Source: an uncultured Oscillospiraceae bacterium (GTDB lineage: Bacteria; Bacillota; Clostridia; Oscillospirales; Ruminococcaceae). Taken from it: DNA of 24,705 nt. The notes beneath the pieces are model-generated. The model ran no database searches, had not been told where the DNA came from, and was given only the letters and a program-made list of their open reading frames with translations. Shown in pieces: positions 23,097-24,705 of this stretch. Within the stretch, counting starts at the first letter, position 1. Each line of letters starts with the position of its first letter. The stretch spans positions 1-24,705 of the forward strand of contig CANNTZ010000036.1 in assembly GCA_947522735.1 (NCBI GenBank), in the 5' to 3' direction. The position numbers and the translations under genes were made by a program.

Positions 23097-24705
23097 ACGC
23101 AAAGAAATTGCTTGCGCTGCTGCTTGCCATCGTTATGATACTTGCGACCGCAGCCGCCTGTGCAAAGGATCCCGGCACCTCTGATTCCTCCAAGCCCGAA
23201 TCCTCCGCCACCGAAAGCAAGCCCGAGGAGAGCAAGCCCGCAGAGGAGGACGAGAAGTATCCGCTGCTTAACATGGACAGCGACCTTCCCGTGACCAAGG
23301 AGCCGTTTGAGCTCAGCTTCGTCGCCTCCTATGACTCCGCAATCGACGTAAACTTCGAGACCGGACAGAACTTCTGGCAGAAGATGAACAGAGACTCCAA
23401 CGTGAAAATCAATTTCCGCCTGATAGCCAACGAGGCGTGGGACGAGCAGGAGGCTATAATCCTCGCCGGCGGCGACCTGCCCGACGTATTCTTCCATCCT
23501 CTCAGCAACGTCAAGACCTACAAGTACGGCCAGCAGCAGGGACTCTTCATCCCGCTCAACGAGTACCTTGACGACACTGAGCTGACCCCGAACATCAACG
23601 AGGTTTTCGCTGAGAAGCCCGAGCTTAAGGCCGGCTCCATCCTGCCGGACGGCAACATCTACGGCTTCGGCTACTACACCACGGAGTATTATGAGACCGC
23701 CTCCGGACTGCGCGCACAGTGGATTAAGGAATACGCCGAGAAGGCGGGCGTCGATGTGACCAAGATAGCCACCCTCGACGACCTCTACAACGCTTTTGTC
23801 GCCATCCGCGATTCCGACTACAACGGCAACGGACAGGCAGACGAGATCCCGTTCGGCTACTACACCACCAACGACGTCGTTCCCGCGTGGGACGCTCTGC
23901 TTCAGTACATCCTCAACGCATACGGCTTCGTAGGCTCCGGCAGCGTATATGTCAACACTCGCGAGAGCGTCGCCAACTATGCTCCGCTCACCGAGCAGTA
24001 TAAGGCTGCCTGCGAATACCTCGCAAAGCTCTATGCCGAGAAGCTGCTCGACAACTCGACCTTCACCCAGACCGAGGCTGAGTTCCAGGCCAAGGGCGTC
24101 AGTGGCCTCATGCCGTTCGGCGTTTATTACAACTGCTATGCCGACGTTCCCGCCGACATCGTAACCGCGCACACCGAAAACAACTACGAGAACGATATCC
24201 TCTATTCACCGGTTCCCGTTGTTGACAAGGAGGGCAGCACCCCCGTCGTCAACGGCGACTACGCTATCGGCCTCAACCGCTGCTTTATCACCAAGGCCTG
24301 CGAGCATCCCGAGGTCGCCATCCGCTGGCTTGACTACTGCTACAGCCCGTACGGCTCCATGCTGTTCCGCAACGGTCCGGAATACCAGTCCGACGACGAT
24401 GTGATCGGCAACGGCTGGGAGTATGACCACGACGCGCTCTTTACCGACGCGTCTAACATGGTCAAGAGATCCGGCATCGACAACGGCTGGTACATGTGGA
24501 TCACCGTCTGCAACTTCACGATGGGCAGCGTGGGCTATCTCGGCTCCGATGAGTATCGCGGCGTTATCGAGCTCTATCCCGAAACCGCCAACAAGGACTC
24601 TCACGACTGGCTCACCCCGTACCGCACCAACATCAACCAGTATGAGACTCTGGGCTTCCCGAGCGTCTACTACACCGACGAGCAGCAGACCTTCATCGAC
24701 ACCTA
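23093..24705 (+). CDS. Extracellular solute-binding lipoprotein, LplA/YtcQ type (partial at 3' end)
   Basis: The frame is open from the ATG at 23093 to the window end (537 codons seen; family members are often about 550 aa). A lipoprotein signal peptide runs to C23 (LATAAAC), followed by a Ser/Pro/Glu-rich linker (about 28-55), so the protein is anchored outside the membrane. A calcium-binding EF-hand-like loop D240-S-D242-Y-N244-G-N246-G-Q248-A-D250-E251 is typical of this family. The protein captures a sugar or oligosaccharide for the two upstream permeases. AAAAGGAG lies 8 nt before the start. Codon use (TCC, CCC, AAG, AAC) looks like that of a highly expressed gene and differs from the permeases. 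Confidence 0.93.
   Translation, partial: MNAKKLLALLLAIVMILATAAACAKDPGTSDSSKPESSATESKPEESKPAEEDEKYPLLNMDSDLPVTKEPFELSFVASYDSAIDVNFETGQNFWQKMNRDSNVKINFRLIANEAWDEQEAIILAGGDLPDVFFHPLSNVKTYKYGQQQGLFIPLNEYLDDTELTPNINEVFAEKPELKAGSILPDGNIYGFGYYTTEYYETASGLRAQWIKEYAEKAGVDVTKIATLDDLYNAFVAIRDSDYNGNGQADEIPFGYYTTNDVVPAWDALLQYILNAYGFVGSGSVYVNTRESVANYAPLTEQYKAACEYLAKLYAEKLLDNSTFTQTEAEFQAKGVSGLMPFGVYYNCYADVPADIVTAHTENNYENDILYSPVPVVDKEGSTPVVNGDYAIGLNRCFITKACEHPEVAIRWLDYCYSPYGSMLFRNGPEYQSDDDVIGNGWEYDHDALFTDASNMVKRSGIDNGWYMWITVCNFTMGSVGYLGSDEYRGVIELYPETANKDSHDWLTPYRTNINQYETLGFPSVYYTDEQQTFIDT

Noticed and set aside
23003..24172. 389-codon minus-strand frame antisense to the binding protein
   Set aside because: Val/Leu/Gly-rich shadow produced by C-ending codons; the plus strand encodes a lipoprotein with signal peptide and calcium loop.

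Overview
The window reads as a high-GC member of the Clostridia, probably an uncultured gut Oscillospirales or Christensenellales type. The support is a PolC-type replicative polymerase directly behind ispG, strong AGGAGG ribosome-binding sites, a short-form HisG with HisZ, and LplB/YtcP/LplA-type sugar import genes. The lineage is inferred from gene families, not from a marker-gene tree. No rRNA, tRNA, CRISPR array, transposase or phage gene was seen.

Layout. (1) 1-274: a non-coding stretch full of hairpins, including a perfect tandem 28-bp repeat. (2) 275-5732: ispG (isoprenoid synthesis) and polC. (3) 5733-6133: an intergenic island with several inverted repeats and no convincing gene, ending in a textbook sigma-A promoter. 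(4) 6197-15551: a compact histidine operon, hisZ-hisG-hisD-hisC-(HAD phosphatase)-(aldo/keto reductase with ferredoxin domain)-hisB-hisH-hisA-hisF-hisI-hisE. Every step from PRPP and ATP to histidine has a recognised enzyme except histidinol-phosphate phosphatase. The HAD protein inserted after hisC is the obvious candidate. The aldo/keto reductase has no known place in the pathway. (5) 15640-16103: rpsT (ribosomal protein S20) with its own promoter and a good terminator. (6) 16136-17209: a YfbR-like HD 5'-deoxynucleotidase and a Nudix hydrolase, both plausible nucleotide-pool enzymes. (7) 17277-24705: a carbohydrate-use region. It holds a regulator with a sugar-binding-protein-like sensor and a C-terminal helix-turn-helix, an AraC-family regulator on the minus strand, and a divergent plus-strand operon. 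That operon encodes a cytoplasmic right-handed beta-helix protein resembling GH110 alpha-galactosidases, two CUT1-type ABC permeases and a lipoprotein solute-binding protein that runs off the window end.

Working model for region 7: the lipoprotein and permeases import an oligosaccharide, energised by an ATPase encoded elsewhere. The beta-helix enzyme processes it in the cytoplasm, and AraC and/or the hybrid regulator senses it. The main points to follow up are the two extra genes in the histidine operon, the hybrid regulator, the cytoplasmic GH110-like enzyme, a 37-codon ORF that exactly fills the gap between the second permease and the binding protein, and the structured intergenic repeats.
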